Below, piece after piece: positions 46,057 through 55,597 of a stretch of 64,000 nucleotides of DNA. The DNA is from JANSWY01 sp965228955 (GTDB lineage: Bacteria > Bacteroidota > Bacteroidia > Cytophagales > Cyclobacteriaceae): positions 1,612,001 to 1,676,000 of the forward strand of contig OZ245848.1 in the NCBI GenBank assembly GCA_965228955.1. Reading direction: 5' to 3'. The position numbers were made by a program, and so were the translations under genes. Position 1 is the first letter of the stretch, and each line of letters starts with the position of its first letter. A model generated the notes under the pieces. That model made no database searches. It saw only the letters and a list, made by a program, of their open reading frames with translations, and was not told the origin of the DNA.

Positions 46057-48474
46057 TTAGTTTTGAAATTTAACTTGTCCAACAACCTGATCTATTTTAA
46101 TCTCATCCTTAGAACCAAAAAATAGCTCATTGTATTCTCCATCTGCCCAATCTTCAATCATATGTCCCCACAATGGATTTCCAGGATTACCAGATTGACT
46201 TCCTGGATATACTCCCCAGGCTTTTACCTGGCCATCTCCAAGTTCTACAACCATTCTCCAACTTGGACCGTGGGTAGTACTTGCCGCATTAACAATATTG
46301 TGATTTCCACCAATCTTTATTTCAGAAACAGTAAAAGGATTCAGGCGTGCTAAATGTTGGGCCCTTGTGTTTTTGAATTTATACCATTCTATTGTCTTAC
46401 CCGTTGCTTTTTTCCAGTTCTCTACAGAATCCACCGCCTGCACAAATGATAAGTTGATTAGATCTGTGAGTGTCTCCACTTTGTCGGTCTCTTGTATGTC
46501 GAATAACTCCAGGTCAGGATAATTTTGCATGGCGTAAAAGGAGTTGTAAGTTCTAGGTCTTCTTAACGCCAAACTATCACTTCTAAATTCATCCCATGCA
46601 TTCTTCAAAAGGAAATCCTGCCACATTTCGAAGATACTTGGAGCTTTGTTCTCCGGGTTATTAAAGTAATCCCATGATTTCAATAACTCAGCATACTCTA
46701 ATTTTACTCCAACAAGCTGAGAAGAGTCCAGCGAATCTAGCATCATTGGTAAATTTTCAGATGCTATATAATTGAAGTTATCATTTTGCAACTCCATCAG
46801 ATCCTTGGTAGTGATATCATTCATTACAAGCAATCTTTCATTAATCCTTCTGTTTCTATAGAACTCAAATGAGTGGTCATATATGTAATAAGGATATGTG
46901 GAGTCTGCCGGGTGCTGATTAGCTGAGCTCACCCATCCACGTGGATCATTTTTTACATGGACATTTTGTTCTCTTGGAATGAAGCCTTGCCATTCGTGAC
47001 TTCTTTTTCTTCCATCCAACAGGAACTTACCTTGATTTTTCCACTTGATCGGATATTTACCATGAATCCACAATGCATAGTCACCAGATACACTACCGAA
47101 AGAATAATTTTGGGGAGGCCCGGTAAAGTAAGTGAATGCTTCAACAAAATCATCGTAGTTTTTGGCTCTGTTAACCTTGTAAACAGCCTTGTACTCCAGT
47201 GATGGATCATGGCTTGTCCATCTCATAGAAAAATTAACTTTCTGGCCGTTTCCAAGAAATGTCTCATCGTAAGTTACAGGTCCATGGTGCGTATATACTA
47301 CTGTATCATAGAATGTATCTCCACCCAAAATACCGATCTCTTCAATTCTCTTCTCTGTTTTTAACCATTTATTGTCATATAAGTATTCCTCACGTTGATC
47401 ATTTTTAAACTCTATGTAATACCAATCAACCAAATCTCTTTGTGCGTTGGTATTTCCCCATGCAATGCTGTCGTTGAAACCGATGATTACACCCGGCATG
47501 CCTGGTACCGTGCTTCCCATAACATTCATCGTTGGGCTGCTAAGGTGTGCTACATACCATATTGAAGGCAAGTTGATAGCCAGGTCTGGTTCATTACATA
47601 AAATCACCTTGCCATTTGATGTTTTGGATGGGCCAATTACAAAACTGTTGCTACCATTTTGAGGGTTTGGCTTTTCAATAGTATTCCTGATTGTTACATC
47701 AGGATAAGTACTGTCAGGAATTCCAATTGGTTCTGGTCGGAAAGCCCATTCTGTTCCGACTGGAATGATTGGATCAACTCCTGGAAAGTAGTCCGGGTTC
47801 AATTTGTTGAATAGCTCTGGTCCAAGCATCTTGTATGCATTGGTATTTTCCAAATCACTTTCTCCACTGGACAACATATTGGCCATCGATTTCATCATGA
47901 TACAACTTTTCAATGGTGTCCATTCTTCAGGCTCAAAATTCACCAGTTTATATTCAACTGGATAAGACTTAAAAGAAAGTGAGTTGACGTATGCGTTTAT
48001 ACCATTTGTATAAGCTTCTAACATGGCCATACTTTCCGGATCCTTTTTGATTTCTTCGAGAAGCCTTTCTGCACCAAATGTCAGCCCTTTTCTTCTTTGA
48101 GTCCTATCAAACGTTAATGCTCCTTCACCAAGGATTTCAGAAATTCTCCCGGCTGTCGCTCTAACGCTCATTTCCATTTGCCAAAGTCTGTGGTATGCTG
48201 TTAGGTAGCCTTGCACAAAGTACGCGTCATTGTCATTCTGCGCATAAATATGTGGTATTAGTAATTCATCAAATACCACATCAACTTCTGCTTTTAAGTC
48301 TGGATGAGAGATGATTTCATCAATTGATAATGATTCTTTTTCACCATTTGCCCAAATACCACTGAAGGGATTTAATAGTTTTCCCAAAGGAGGAATCTCT
48401 TGGTATTTGATGTTTAGGAATATTGTAAGAGATAGGGTGATTAATGCTGTAAAAATGAACCGGAGTACTTTCAT
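46057..48474 (-). CDS. Penicillin acylase family Ntn-hydrolase
   Basis: 805 residues with an N-terminal hydrophobic signal or anchor (about 5-22). The alpha chain region has VDVVFDELLIPHIYA and GYLTAYHRLWQMEM; the self-cleavage site is NGSNSF with nucleophile Ser275, followed by VIGPSKTSNGKVILCNEPD. The C-terminal beta chain has GNHNIVNAAS and the GGxYPGSQSGNP-like end. The family hydrolyses amide bonds of penicillins, acyl-homoserine lactones or other acyl amides in the periplasm after autocatalytic maturation. The natural substrate cannot be told from sequence. Confidence 0.93.
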   Translation of the reverse strand: MKVLRFIFTALITLSLTIFLNIKYQEIPPLGKLLNPFSGIWANGEKESLSIDEIISHPDLKAEVDVVFDELLIPHIYAQNDNDAYFVQGYLTAYHRLWQMEMSVRATAGRISEILGEGALTFDRTQRRKGLTFGAERLLEEIKKDPESMAMLEAYTNGINAYVNSLSFKSYPVEYKLVNFEPEEWTPLKSCIMMKSMANMLSSGESDLENTNAYKMLGPELFNKLNPDYFPGVDPIIPVGTEWAFRPEPIGIPDSTYPDVTIRNTIEKPNPQNGSNSFVIGPSKTSNGKVILCNEPDLAINLPSIWYVAHLSSPTMNVMGSTVPGMPGVIIGFNDSIAWGNTNAQRDLVDWYYIEFKNDQREEYLYDNKWLKTEKRIEEIGILGGDTFYDTVVYTHHGPVTYDETFLGNGQKVNFSMRWTSHDPSLEYKAVYKVNRAKNYDDFVEAFTYFTGPPQNYSFGSVSGDYALWIHGKYPIKWKNQGKFLLDGRKRSHEWQGFIPREQNVHVKNDPRGWVSSANQHPADSTYPYYIYDHSFEFYRNRRINERLLVMNDITTKDLMELQNDNFNYIASENLPMMLDSLDSSQLVGVKLEYAELLKSWDYFNNPENKAPSIFEMWQDFLLKNAWDEFRSDSLALRRPRTYNSFYAMQNYPDLELFDIQETDKVETLTDLINLSFVQAVDSVENWKKATGKTIEWYKFKNTRAQHLARLNPFTVSEIKIGGNHNIVNAASTTHGPSWRMVVELGDGQVKAWGVYPGSQSGNPGNPLWGHMIEDWADGEYNELFFGSKDEIKIDQVVGQVKFQN

Positions 48475-48552
48475 GCGCGAAAAATAGAATAATTTAAATG
48501 ATTATCATAATTTTCATCCAATATTAAAAATGTTATAATTATTCAATTGCTA

Positions 48553-49134
48553 ATGATGTATCCTCAAGTGATAAAACCGTGTTTAGATTGGCTTCTTGCT
48601 TTGGTGCTTGTGATACTTACTTTACCTCTTTTGATTGTGATAACGGCAATATTAAAGTTGATACAACGGGATGCTTTTTATGTCCAGGAAAGACCCGGAA
48701 ATAATGAGGAAATATTCAATATATATAAATTTAGTACGCTAAGATATAGTGGCACTATTGACGAAACCCCATCCAATAATTTCACAAAATTTTTGAGGAA
48801 ATCTTCGCTCGATGAATTACCTCAGTTGATAAATGTGTTGAAAGGTGAAATGAGTTTTGTTGGGCCCAGACCTTTGCTTAAAGAATATCTTGAGTTATAC
48901 TCTGAGACCCATAAAAAAAGACATGATGTAAAGCCTGGAATCACGGGGCTTGCTCAGGTAAATGGTAGAAACCTTATTTCCTGGGAAGAAAGACTGGACC
49001 TGGATTACCAATACACTAAAAAGATCTCATTCTTACTTGATTTAAAAATCGTTCTGCTTACATTCAAAAATCTTTTTTTTAAGTCTGATATGGGATCAAG
49101 TATTACAATGCCCAGATTTAAAGGATATCAATAA
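48553..49134 (+). CDS. Phosphoglycosyl transferase (PglC/WcaJ-type bacterial sugar transferase)
   Basis: 193 residues. One N-terminal re-entrant or membrane helix (about 13-36) is followed by the catalytic core with YVQERPGNNEEIFNIYKFSTLR, KSSLDELPQLINVLKGEMSFVGPRPLL and PGITGLAQVNGRN. The DE pair in SLDELPQ is the catalytic dyad of small monotopic enzymes that transfer a phosphosugar from UDP-sugar to undecaprenyl phosphate. It pairs with the DegT-type aminotransferase 3 bp downstream. The gene starts at ATG 48553 (48556 also possible). Confidence 0.92.
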   Translation: MMYPQVIKPCLDWLLALVLVILTLPLLIVITAILKLIQRDAFYVQERPGNNEEIFNIYKFSTLRYSGTIDETPSNNFTKFLRKSSLDELPQLINVLKGEMSFVGPRPLLKEYLELYSETHKKRHDVKPGITGLAQVNGRNLISWEERLDLDYQYTKKISFLLDLKIVLLTFKNLFFKSDMGSSITMPRFKGYQ

Positions 49135-49137
49135 AAA

Positions 49138-50259
49138 TTGAAACAGACGAAAAGAATATATCTATCACCTCCTTACCAAAATGGTACAGAGAAGGAACTT
49201 TTAAGCCGGGTTCTGCAAAATAATTGGTTGTCTACTGTGGGACCAGAATTAAAGCTTTTTGAGGAATCGATTAAAAGTGTCATTGGACAAGAAGTGCTAG
49301 CCGTAAATAGTGGAACTTCAGCTTTACATTTAATATTGAGCAGGATAGGAGTGAGTCCAGGGGATGAAATATTGGTTAGTGATTTAACTTTTGTAGCAAG
49401 CATCAATCCAATCAGGTATTTGGGTGCAGAACCAATTCTAATAGATAGTGAGCGACTTACATGGAATATTGATCCTGATATTCTTGAGGATGTTATCACA
49501 AACAAAATTGAAGAAGGTAAAAAGCCAAAGGCTGTGATTGTTGTTCACCTTTATGGCATGCCAACTCAGATAGAAAAGATTCACGCAATTTGTAAGAAAT
49601 ACCAGATCACGCTAATTGAAGACGCTGCAGAGGCTTTAGGGAGTTCTTATAATGGAAGGGCACTGGGTGCCTTTGGAGAATATGGGTTTCTTTCTTTTAA
49701 TGGGAATAAGACTATTACAACCTCAGGCGGTGGAGCAGTGATTTGTTCAAAAGAGGAGCTTGACCATTTTTTGAAATTGGCAACCCAATCAAAGGATGAG
49801 GCATTACACTATGAGCACTCAGAGCTGGGATACAACTACAGACTTAGCAATGTTTTAGCTGCCTTAGGTTTAGCTCAAATATCTGATCTTGATCATCGAG
49901 TGAATAGAAAAAGAGAAATTTTTGGAAACTATAAAAAGCACTTAAGTGACTACATGGATTTCCTTGAAGAGCCAGAAGGGTATTTTAGTAGCAGATGGCT
50001 TTCATGTGGATTGTTTAGAGTTCCGGTTCAGATCGATGCACTCATCAAGAAATTAGATCAGGAATGCAATATAGAATGTAGACCAATCTGGAAACCGATG
50101 CATTTACAACCTTTATATAAAGAAGCTACATTTTTTGGAAGTGGTGTGTCTGTGGATTTATTCAAAAACGGAATATGTCTTCCAAGCGGAGTTGGACTCA
50201 GTCCAGAAGATCAGGAATATGTAATAGATTCGTTTAAAAGGATTATCGAACGTTTATAG
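49138..50259 (+). CDS. DegT/DnrJ/EryC1/StrS-family sugar aminotransferase
   Basis: 373 residues. It has VNSGTSALHLIL, the EDAAEALGSSY motif and the PLP-binding Lys191 in SFNGNKTITTSGGG. Such enzymes make amino sugars (for example PglE or PseC types) used in glycans. It begins with TTG, 3 bp after the stop of the phosphoglycosyl transferase gene. No in-frame ATG occurs before the conserved core, so the TTG start is likely real. The pair could start synthesis of a glycan; T9SS cargo in Bacteroidota is often attached to glycolipid, but other glycan genes are not here. It overlaps the next, convergent gene by 17 bp. Confidence 0.93.
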   Translation: MKQTKRIYLSPPYQNGTEKELLSRVLQNNWLSTVGPELKLFEESIKSVIGQEVLAVNSGTSALHLILSRIGVSPGDEILVSDLTFVASINPIRYLGAEPILIDSERLTWNIDPDILEDVITNKIEEGKKPKAVIVVHLYGMPTQIEKIHAICKKYQITLIEDAAEALGSSYNGRALGAFGEYGFLSFNGNKTITTSGGGAVICSKEELDHFLKLATQSKDEALHYEHSELGYNYRLSNVLAALGLAQISDLDHRVNRKREIFGNYKKHLSDYMDFLEEPEGYFSSRWLSCGLFRVPVQIDALIKKLDQECNIECRPIWKPMHLQPLYKEATFFGSGVSVDLFKNGICLPSGVGLSPEDQEYVIDSFKRIIERL

Positions 50260-51076
50260 GAAGGAAAAACTCTAATTTCACTTCTGCTAACCAGTAATGA
50301 TCATTATTACCAGGATCCCCTCTTCGACCACCTGGAACCATTTGATCATAAGCCTCAACATTGACTAATGGGATTTCATCCTTTCTGTTTGAAAGTAATT
50401 CCTGAGTGAGATTATCATATGGTCCTCCATAGGTATTTGACACATCATCTAGGTAATCTGTAAATGTTACCCGATAACCCGCTTCAAATATGACGTTCAT
50501 AAACTTTGTAACTCGTCCCTTGAATCCAATTCCTGCTGGAATCACCAAACTGTATTTGCCATATTTTAGCCCCTCTGTTTCATACTTCCTGAGAAATAGC
50601 TTCTCACCACCCAACTTGGCGTATGGATTATACCTCATAACCCCAACGCCAACAGCAACAAAAGGGTCCCAGGTTCTTCTTTTGTGGTATTTGCCACTAT
50701 ACTTATTTAAATAGAAGATCCCTTGTAGGTTGAACTCAATATTATTGGATTGAAAAGAAAGGTTTCTTTGTCTGGCGAAGGAAGAATCTGCGGCATTAGT
50801 ATCATTGCCTTTAAGGCCAAAGAATGTTAATTCTACCCGGGCACCAACATGATCGTAAAGACGAGCCTCAAACCCAAGATTTAGATTTCTAATACCTGTA
50901 GCCAGGAGTTTTCCATGATTTAATTCTCCATTGTAACCATTTCTTCCAATACCAATACTGGTGCTGAAATAACGATCATTAAAGATGTTACCAAAGAAAT
51001 TTTGCGCATTGCCTACTAAAGGCATGGCAATCACTACTAATATGATGATTCTTCTGTAAAACACTTGTTGCAACAC
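50243..51076 (-). CDS. Outer-membrane beta-barrel protein (DUF6089-like)
   Basis: 277 residues with a signal peptide (cleavage near GNAQN). The mature part opens RYFSTSIGIGRNGYNGEL and goes on as about eight to ten amphipathic strands, ending WLAEVKLEFFLPINVR. The layout resembles Bacteroidota OmpA-like barrels called DUF6089; that match is from memory. Its 3' end overlaps the convergent aminotransferase gene by 17 bp. Role unknown. Confidence 0.75.
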   Translation of the reverse strand: MLQQVFYRRIIILVVIAMPLVGNAQNFFGNIFNDRYFSTSIGIGRNGYNGELNHGKLLATGIRNLNLGFEARLYDHVGARVELTFFGLKGNDTNAADSSFARQRNLSFQSNNIEFNLQGIFYLNKYSGKYHKRRTWDPFVAVGVGVMRYNPYAKLGGEKLFLRKYETEGLKYGKYSLVIPAGIGFKGRVTKFMNVIFEAGYRVTFTDYLDDVSNTYGGPYDNLTQELLSNRKDEIPLVNVEAYDQMVPGGRRGDPGNNDHYWLAEVKLEFFLPINVR

Positions 51077-51100
51077 AAAATAAGATCTTAAAAATACAAG

Positions 51101-51133
51101 AATCCTGATATAGAAACGCCCTATATCAGGATT
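51101..51133 (-). terminator. Intrinsic terminator-like hairpin
   Basis: AATCCTGATATAG and CTATATCAGGATT form a perfect 13-bp stem with a 7-nt loop between two minus-strand genes. It should end the SnoaL/DUF4440-like gene transcript, although the downstream T run is broken. Confidence 0.7.
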
Positions 51134-51168
51134 TATTTGTGTTTTTTGCCAGTTACAACAATATAAGG

Positions 51169-51654
51169 TTAGTTATCTGCGCCCACAGACATCTTATTAA
51201 ACATATATCGATCTATTTTCCAGGAACTATCTTCTTTTTTAAGAATAAATAGTTCCCGATTTTCTTCATCTACAGTTTCGCCAGTAGCGTGAATTAAAGT
51301 AGTCCCTTTTGAAGTTGATCTTGCAAAGGCGTAATCCTCTACTACCTCAATCTCATCAATGGTAAAATCAATACTTAATTCAATGGAGCTAAATACAAAT
51401 TCGTAAGCTCCTTTGATTTGATCTAAACCAATTGCAGTTGGTCCACTACTTGGCATAAACACTCCATTTCTGGCATATAATGGTAGTACATTTTCCACCT
51501 CAGAACTGTTCAACGCATCACGGTACTGTAAAAGCACCTTTTTTACTGCTTCCTTTTGTTCCATTTTCATCTTTTTAGAATTTTTATTGTCCGGTTTTGT
51601 TTGACATGCCCCTAGAACTACCAGGAGCAATTTGAAATATATTATCTGTTTCAT
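51169..51654 (-). CDS. NTF2-like (SnoaL/DUF4440) lipoprotein
   Basis: 161 residues with a lipoprotein signal (VVLGAC). The mature region (about 34-155) has the cone-shaped NTF2-like fold pattern: VKKVLLQYRDALNSS, NVLPLYARNGVFMPSSGP, YEFVF, and DSSWKIDRYMFNK at the end. Members bind small ligands or act on them. The gene stands alone behind its own terminator; a Crp-type regulator gene lies directly upstream on the same strand. Function unknown. Confidence 0.82.
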   Translation of the reverse strand: MKQIIYFKLLLVVLGACQTKPDNKNSKKMKMEQKEAVKKVLLQYRDALNSSEVENVLPLYARNGVFMPSSGPTAIGLDQIKGAYEFVFSSIELSIDFTIDEIEVVEDYAFARSTSKGTTLIHATGETVDEENRELFILKKEDSSWKIDRYMFNKMSVGADN

Positions 51655-51748
51655 GTATCAATGTTTATGATACAAAGGACCAGAAAATGGGACAGAATGA
51701 CCGTTGATGTTTTTTAATAAATAGTCTTAAACTAGTTTAAGTATTTGG

Positions 51749-52339
51749 CTACTTTTTACTCATGGTATTCCTAATCCGACTTAGAAATTCAGGAGTTATA
51801 CCTAGATAGGAAGCTATTTGTGTGTTGGGTAAACGATTTTGTAATTTGGGGTACTGCTCAAGAAATGAAAGATACCTTTCTTCCGCAGTGGAACTAATGG
51901 TTTGTAGCAATCTTTGCTGTAATTCAATGTATTGATTTTCTACCACAACTCTAAAATTCCTGTCGAACTTAGGAAAGTTAGTATAGAGGTTGATCAGATC
52001 ATTTTTTCTCAGTTCAAATACTTCTGTTGGCTCAAGCGCTTCGATATAAAGTTCACTTGGCACATCATTATGGAAACTGCCAATATCTGATATCCACTCA
52101 TTTTCAATTGCAAATAATAAATTATGTTCCTTAGCCGCTTCATCTACCTTGTACATTTTCAAACAGCCCTTTAGTACAAATATGTAGTTTCTGCATTTTT
52201 CTCCCTGAGAAAGTAGAAACTGCCTTCTCTTTACTTTTCTATGTATTAAACATGTTTCTAAACGTTGGATTTCCTGTTGGTCTAGCGGAAGGTAATTATC
52301 AAAGAACTGAGTAATTTGCTTTATTGACATTGATTTCAA
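51749..52339 (-). CDS. Crp/Fnr-family transcriptional regulator
   Basis: 196 residues. The N-terminal cyclic-nucleotide-binding fold (about 20-115) has KRRQFLLSQGEKCRNYIFVLKG split over two strands, and a winged-helix end, LPNTQIASYLGITPEFLSRIR, forms the DNA-binding helix. There are no Cys clusters for an Fe-S center, and the Arg/Ser pair for cAMP is not evident. It may regulate the lipoprotein gene 94 bp downstream or the divergent desaturase gene. ATG at 52330 (MSIKQ) is an alternative start. Confidence 0.92.
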   Translation of the reverse strand: MKSMSIKQITQFFDNYLPLDQQEIQRLETCLIHRKVKRRQFLLSQGEKCRNYIFVLKGCLKMYKVDEAAKEHNLLFAIENEWISDIGSFHNDVPSELYIEALEPTEVFELRKNDLINLYTNFPKFDRNFRVVVENQYIELQQRLLQTISSTAEERYLSFLEQYPKLQNRLPNTQIASYLGITPEFLSRIRNTMSKK

Positions 52340-52557
52340 ATGCGTAGATTTTCTAAAATTAGCTTATTGTTATCAATTGACCAGATTCCGGACACATTTG
52401 ATTGATAATTACCATAAAATTTTGTGGATACCCTAAATGCAATTAGTTTCACAAGATATTTTGAACAAAGGTTCAATTTGTACAGTTACCGGCATAATTG
52501 TTCCTCATTCAATGTTATATTACAGTTTGGGACAATAGAGTGCTTTAAGCAAGAAAC

Positions 52558-53652
52558 ATGATCCGATACAAGTTTTCCAAACAGATTAATCAAGAATTTA
52601 CTGCAATTTTGAAAAGCCGTGTCAACGCCTATTTCAAAGAAACTGACCTTAGCCAAAATGGTGGAGCTCAGATGATTGTGAAGTCTATAGTAGCGCTTTC
52701 ATTGTATTTTGGACCTTTTGCGTTCGTTCTTTTCAGTGGAGTAACCAACCTATGGATACTTTTTGGATTATACCTATTGATGGGTTTAAGCGCTTCTTTT
52801 ATCGGAACAGCAGTAATGCATGATGCACTTCATAGTTCTTACTCTAAGAATAAGGCTATTAACTATATCATGGGAATCTCGGCAGTAATGCTTGGTGCAG
52901 ACCCAAATATGTGGAAGTTTCAACATAATGTGCTTCATCATACATATACCAATATTGAACATGCAGATGAAGATATTGCAAGTCGTTATGTGTTTAGGTT
53001 CACTCCAAATCAGCCTAAAAGATGGTTTCATAGATATCAGCACATTTATGCTGTATTATTCTATGCAATGTCTACGATTCTTTGGGTGACTTATCGGGAT
53101 TTTGTTAAGATAGTTACCTACAAAAAGAAAGGCTTAATTAAATCAAAGCAGGAGTTCCGTAGACTTTACGCTAAAATGGTGGTAAGAAAAATAGTGTACT
53201 ATTCAATATTTATCGGTTTACCGATTTTATTAACCCCATTATCGGTTTGGATCATTTTGGCGCTTTGGGCTGCCATGTTAGTAGTTACAGGTGTTTTACT
53301 TAGTTTGATATTTCAATCTGCACACGTGGTACCTTCAACAGAATTTATATCGCAGGATTCTGAAATCATTGAGCAAAACTGGACAGTTCACCAAATAGTT
53401 ACTACGTCCAACTTTGCCATGCACAATAAGGTGCTTTCATGGTTTATTGGTGGATTAAATTATCAGGTAGAGCATCATTTGTTTCCCAATATTTGCCACA
53501 TCCACTATCCTAAGATTGCCAAAATAGTACAAGCAACAACCAAGGAGTACAATCTTCCTTATTTTGCTGAGAAGACATTTTTTAGTGCAGTTTGGAAGCA
53601 CTTCAAGATGTTGAGGGATTTAGGCAAGAAAGAAAATCTGGTTACTGCTTAA
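52558..53652 (+). CDS. Membrane fatty acid desaturase
   Basis: 364 residues with about four to six membrane helices and three His boxes: HDALH (88-92), HNVLHH (123-128) and QVEHH (His306-307). The QxxHH form of the third box is typical of front-end and some acyl-lipid desaturases. There is no fused cytochrome b5 domain. It introduces a double bond into fatty acyl chains in the membrane, using an external electron donor. It may help cold adaptation or polyunsaturated fatty acid synthesis. The gene overlaps the convergent acetyltransferase gene by 11 bp. Confidence 0.93.
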   Translation: MIRYKFSKQINQEFTAILKSRVNAYFKETDLSQNGGAQMIVKSIVALSLYFGPFAFVLFSGVTNLWILFGLYLLMGLSASFIGTAVMHDALHSSYSKNKAINYIMGISAVMLGADPNMWKFQHNVLHHTYTNIEHADEDIASRYVFRFTPNQPKRWFHRYQHIYAVLFYAMSTILWVTYRDFVKIVTYKKKGLIKSKQEFRRLYAKMVVRKIVYYSIFIGLPILLTPLSVWIILALWAAMLVVTGVLLSLIFQSAHVVPSTEFISQDSEIIEQNWTVHQIVTTSNFAMHNKVLSWFIGGLNYQVEHHLFPNICHIHYPKIAKIVQATTKEYNLPYFAEKTFFSAVWKHFKMLRDLGKKENLVTA

Positions 53653-54190
53653 ATTCTTCTTTTAAGATTGCATACATGTAGTTGTCGGACCAACCGGTTT
53701 TAAGAGGTAAGGCTTTTCTGAACATCCCTTCTCTGGTCATTCCGATTTTTTCCATGACTCTTATGGATGCTTTGTGATCAACTGCACAACCTGCAGCTAT
53801 TCTATGTAAATTCAAAGTTTCAAAACCGAATTGAAGTAATCCAAGTGACGCCTCTGTAGCATAACCCTTTCCCCAATGATTTGGATGGAATTTGTACCAT
53901 ATTTCTCCACTTTGGTATTTAGGGCTTCCTAAATGAATGGCAGCCATACCCAGGAAAGTATTTGTCTCCTGGTCTTCAACTGCAAAGCAATAATTCTTAA
54001 TATCAAGTTGTTCATGTGCACTAACCGTTTGCCTGACTACCTTAATAGAATCCTCCATATTCTCAGGAACCCCCAATGTGTTGAAGTAATCTACTTCCGG
54101 GAAGGAATGAATTTCATGAATTGCAGCAGTATCAGATAACTCAACAAGCCTAAGCTTTAATCGATCTGTAAAAATGATTGGCTTTTGCAT
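53642..54190 (-). CDS. GNAT-family N-acetyltransferase (RimJ/RimL-like)
   Basis: 182 residues, the usual length. Motifs: TDRLKLRLVELSD, FLGMAAIHLGSP, GEIWYKFHPNHWGKGYATEA (the acetyl-CoA binding RGKGYA-like loop, here WGKGYA) and HRIAAGCAVDHKASIRVMEKIGM. It transfers an acetyl group to a protein N-terminus or small amine. It lies 4 bp from the MFS gene on the same strand, so the two are probably co-transcribed. Confidence 0.92.
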   Translation of the reverse strand: MQKPIIFTDRLKLRLVELSDTAAIHEIHSFPEVDYFNTLGVPENMEDSIKVVRQTVSAHEQLDIKNYCFAVEDQETNTFLGMAAIHLGSPKYQSGEIWYKFHPNHWGKGYATEASLGLLQFGFETLNLHRIAAGCAVDHKASIRVMEKIGMTREGMFRKALPLKTGWSDNYMYAILKEEFKQ

Positions 54191-54194
54191 GTTG

Positions 54195-55442
54195 TTAATT
54201 TACAACAGATGTTTCGGGACGCTTAGCTTTTCTCAACCTATTTTTATAAACAAGTGCAATGATTAAACTAACGAATGGTAAAGCACTAATAAAATAGTAA
54301 ACGTAATGCCCAATGATACCATAAACAGCAGCTGCAACTACTGGAAATGCTGCCATTGCAAATGAGCTAATGGATTCACTAATTCCCATGATTTCACCCT
54401 GTTTCTCGGGATTTGCATGAATTGCTGTAAGTGCAGCAAATGTTGGGAAACTAAGGGAAAGCCCCAGGTTCATAATGTAATAAAAAGCTATGAAGAGATA
54501 GATGTTATCCGTTAGAGTAATTGAAAAGCATCCCACCACACAACAGAAGATTCCAATAATGAGGGTATTGAATTCACCAAACCTTTGGATAAACTTCTTC
54601 GATAAAAAGGCCTGATTAAAAGCCAGAAAAATCCCAACTACAAATAGAAAGATGCCCAACTCTTTTTCATTGAAGTTGAATAGGTCTATCAGAAAAAGAG
54701 CTATAGTAGCGATATAACATGCCATCATTACTGAGAAGAAAAACTTCATTGTGAAGATCAGCTTGATGATTGGCTTTGGGTTCACTTCTTTGATTCTCTT
54801 AAAGATAAAAAGACTCTTGACCAGAGATTGCTTTTTTTGTTTGTCTCTGTCGCTTGTAGGATGAGATTCCTTTACCCAAAGAAAAATGGTAACCAAGGTG
54901 ATGACGCTTATTCCAATTGCCGTAAGCAATGTTCCCATATACCCCAACGAACCTGATGCCGTGAAACCTCCAAGCCCCGGACCAATTATCATTCCTAAAC
55001 CAGTGATTCCTCCCAGATAACCAAAGATGTATGATTTCTCTTCACGTGTTGTGATATCAGCTACATAAGCATTTGTAACAGATACATTCCCACCTGTGAT
55101 GCCATCCAATATTCTTGAAAGGGCGATAATCCAAAGTGGTAATGCAAAGCCAAACCATGGAACATCAGGAAGGAATAGGGCAAATAGGAATACGAACCAA
55201 CTAAGCAAAGTACCAGCCTGACTAACAAGCAATATTGGTTTTCTTCCCTTGGAATCAGAAAGTGCTCCAAGGTATGGTGAACCAATGTACTGAAATATGG
55301 AATAAAACGTAAGCAATAACCCATATACCCATTTAGGTGCTCCATAACTTGAAACAACAAAAGGAAGGATTGGCATTAGAATACTAAAACCTAAAACATT
55401 TACGAAATGCAGGAGATAGGCAGGGATTAGTTTTTTGTTCAT
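54195..55442 (-). CDS. MFS transporter (TetA-like, 12 helices)
   Basis: 415 residues with about 12 membrane helices. Motif A of the drug:H+ antiporters is clear in the loop after helix two (GALSDSKGRKPILL). The overall pattern, with DGITGGNVSVTNAYVADITT, matches the TCR/Tet subgroup. It should export a small molecule driven by protons, or import one; the substrate is unknown. An acetyltransferase gene follows in what looks like a two-gene operon, which could fit a detoxification role. Confidence 0.92.
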   Translation of the reverse strand: MNKKLIPAYLLHFVNVLGFSILMPILPFVVSSYGAPKWVYGLLLTFYSIFQYIGSPYLGALSDSKGRKPILLVSQAGTLLSWFVFLFALFLPDVPWFGFALPLWIIALSRILDGITGGNVSVTNAYVADITTREEKSYIFGYLGGITGLGMIIGPGLGGFTASGSLGYMGTLLTAIGISVITLVTIFLWVKESHPTSDRDKQKKQSLVKSLFIFKRIKEVNPKPIIKLIFTMKFFFSVMMACYIATIALFLIDLFNFNEKELGIFLFVVGIFLAFNQAFLSKKFIQRFGEFNTLIIGIFCCVVGCFSITLTDNIYLFIAFYYIMNLGLSLSFPTFAALTAIHANPEKQGEIMGISESISSFAMAAFPVVAAAVYGIIGHYVYYFISALPFVSLIIALVYKNRLRKAKRPETSVVN

Positions 55443-55597
55443 GTCGGTGTTGTGGCTGATGGCTTTATTGTCATCGCCTCAAAAGTAACAATTGCCTGAC
55501 CAATTAGTTCATTGTCATTTTATTTTATCAGGAAGCTTTAAAGTCAAAAAGGCAAGATGTTCATACTTTTTATAATCTGTCCACAGTATATTTAGAT

